Source: a virus
DNA: 39,838 nt
IMG/VR virus record: IMGVR_UViG_3300036822_000277
Location: 1 to 39,838 of that record
Strand: one strand, 5' to 3'
A model generated the notes under the pieces. That model had not been told where the DNA came from, searched no databases, and saw only the letters and a list, made by a program, of their open reading frames with translations. The position numbers and the translations under genes were made by a program. Shown one piece after another: positions 39,597-39,838 of this stretch. The stretch's first letter is position 1, and each line of letters begins with the position of its first letter.

Positions 39597-39838
39597 TACT
39601 CTTCAACCATCCACATGTCAGCCTCTTCAAACATTTCCTGAATAGCTGTGCTGATCCGTTCCTTTTCGTGCTTGCTGGCATCGGTGTTAATAGCCGGTAG
39701 CGACATCATTGGCTTAACCCTGACCTCAGCTTCAGGGAAGATACGGTGAATTCGTTTTGTAAGCTCATTCAGAATAATGACCTTCGCACCAGGTAACCCT
39801 TCAACATTTCTCTTGTCGTAGACCAATTCAACGAACAT
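39596..39838 (-). CDS. dinI: DinI-like SOS modulator
   Basis: 80 residues, very close to E. coli DinI: MFVELVYDKRNVEGLPGAKV, FPEAEVRVKPM and a final FEEADMWMVEE. DinI binds RecA filaments and tunes LexA, UmuD and repressor cleavage. A prophage copy could set the threshold for induction of the CI repressor at the other end. The ATG is the last codon of the window, so its promoter and any LexA box are outside. Confidence 0.92.
   Translation of the reverse strand: MFVELVYDKRNVEGLPGAKVIILNELTKRIHRIFPEAEVRVKPMMSLPAINTDASKHEKERISTAIQEMFEEADMWMVEE

Overview
The window is an almost complete, well-preserved prophage of a temperate, contractile-tailed phage (myovirus) of an Enterobacterales host, most likely Klebsiella, Enterobacter, Citrobacter, Salmonella or a close relative. 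The host call rests on the enterobacterial gene families present (YfdP/YfdQ/YfdR, YdaS, YmfL, DUF968, DinI-like), on the E. coli-like tRNA genes and on the strong Shine-Dalgarno usage. The genus is not resolved. The window opens exactly at the stop codon of the integrase and closes exactly at the start codon of a DinI-like gene, so neither att site nor host DNA is visible.

Layout. (1) 1-6365, leftward early operon: integrase, excisionase, DEDDh exonuclease, several small hypotheticals including an Ea22-like protein ending in a P-loop, an HD-domain YfdR homologue, YfdQ and YfdP. It is driven by a recognisable PL at 6366-6394 and has an unusually long, hairpin-rich leader. (2) 6366-7543, immunity region: three operator-like 12-mers at each of two promoters (OL and OR), a small gene in the position of lambda rex, and a LexA/S24-type autocleaving CI repressor. 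(3) 7544-13119, rightward early operon: YdaS/Cro-like, YmfL/CII-like, Rha-KilAC, DUF4222, replisome organiser, DNA adenine methyltransferase with a long extension, DUF968, antiterminator Q. (4) 13124-15718, an AT-rich accessory block in the slot between Q and the late genes: a tightly overlapped three-gene leftward operon (unknown 362 aa, unknown 143 aa, PD-(D/E)XK nuclease) and a divergent zinc-ribbon gene. This is the best candidate for an undescribed, probably defensive, system. (5) 15947-16458: a promoter, four tRNA genes (Ile2-CAU, Arg-UCU, Arg-CCG, Gly-UCC) and an intrinsic terminator, resembling the pR'-tRNA arrangement of Shiga-toxin phages. (6) 16531-19100, lysis (holin, endolysin, small membrane protein, Rz with nested Rz1), interrupted by a leftward DUF4145 gene. 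(7) 19101-27661, lambda-type packaging and head genes: candidate cos, Nu1-like, A-like, gpW, portal, ClpP-protease/capsid fusion, DUF2190, FII-like, Z-like, terminator-like. (8) 27654-36095, P2-type contractile tail: V, sheath FI, tube FII, E/E', T, U, X, D, W, J, I. (9) 36098-39190, tail fibre with a duplicated module, fibre assembly protein, and an AT-rich membrane acyltransferase that probably modifies host O-antigen. (10) 39360-39838, leftward DinI-like gene and a small partner.

How it works together (inference from the families). The repressor holds PL and PR off through the operators and should be cleaved during SOS. The early right operon then makes replication proteins and Q. Q would let polymerase started near the tRNA cluster run through the terminator before the holin and through several more terminator-like hairpins inside the late operon. 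The lambda-type head is joined to a P2-type tail. The accessory genes (nuclease cassette, DUF4145, acyltransferase) are leftward or AT-rich and look like lysogen-expressed morons.
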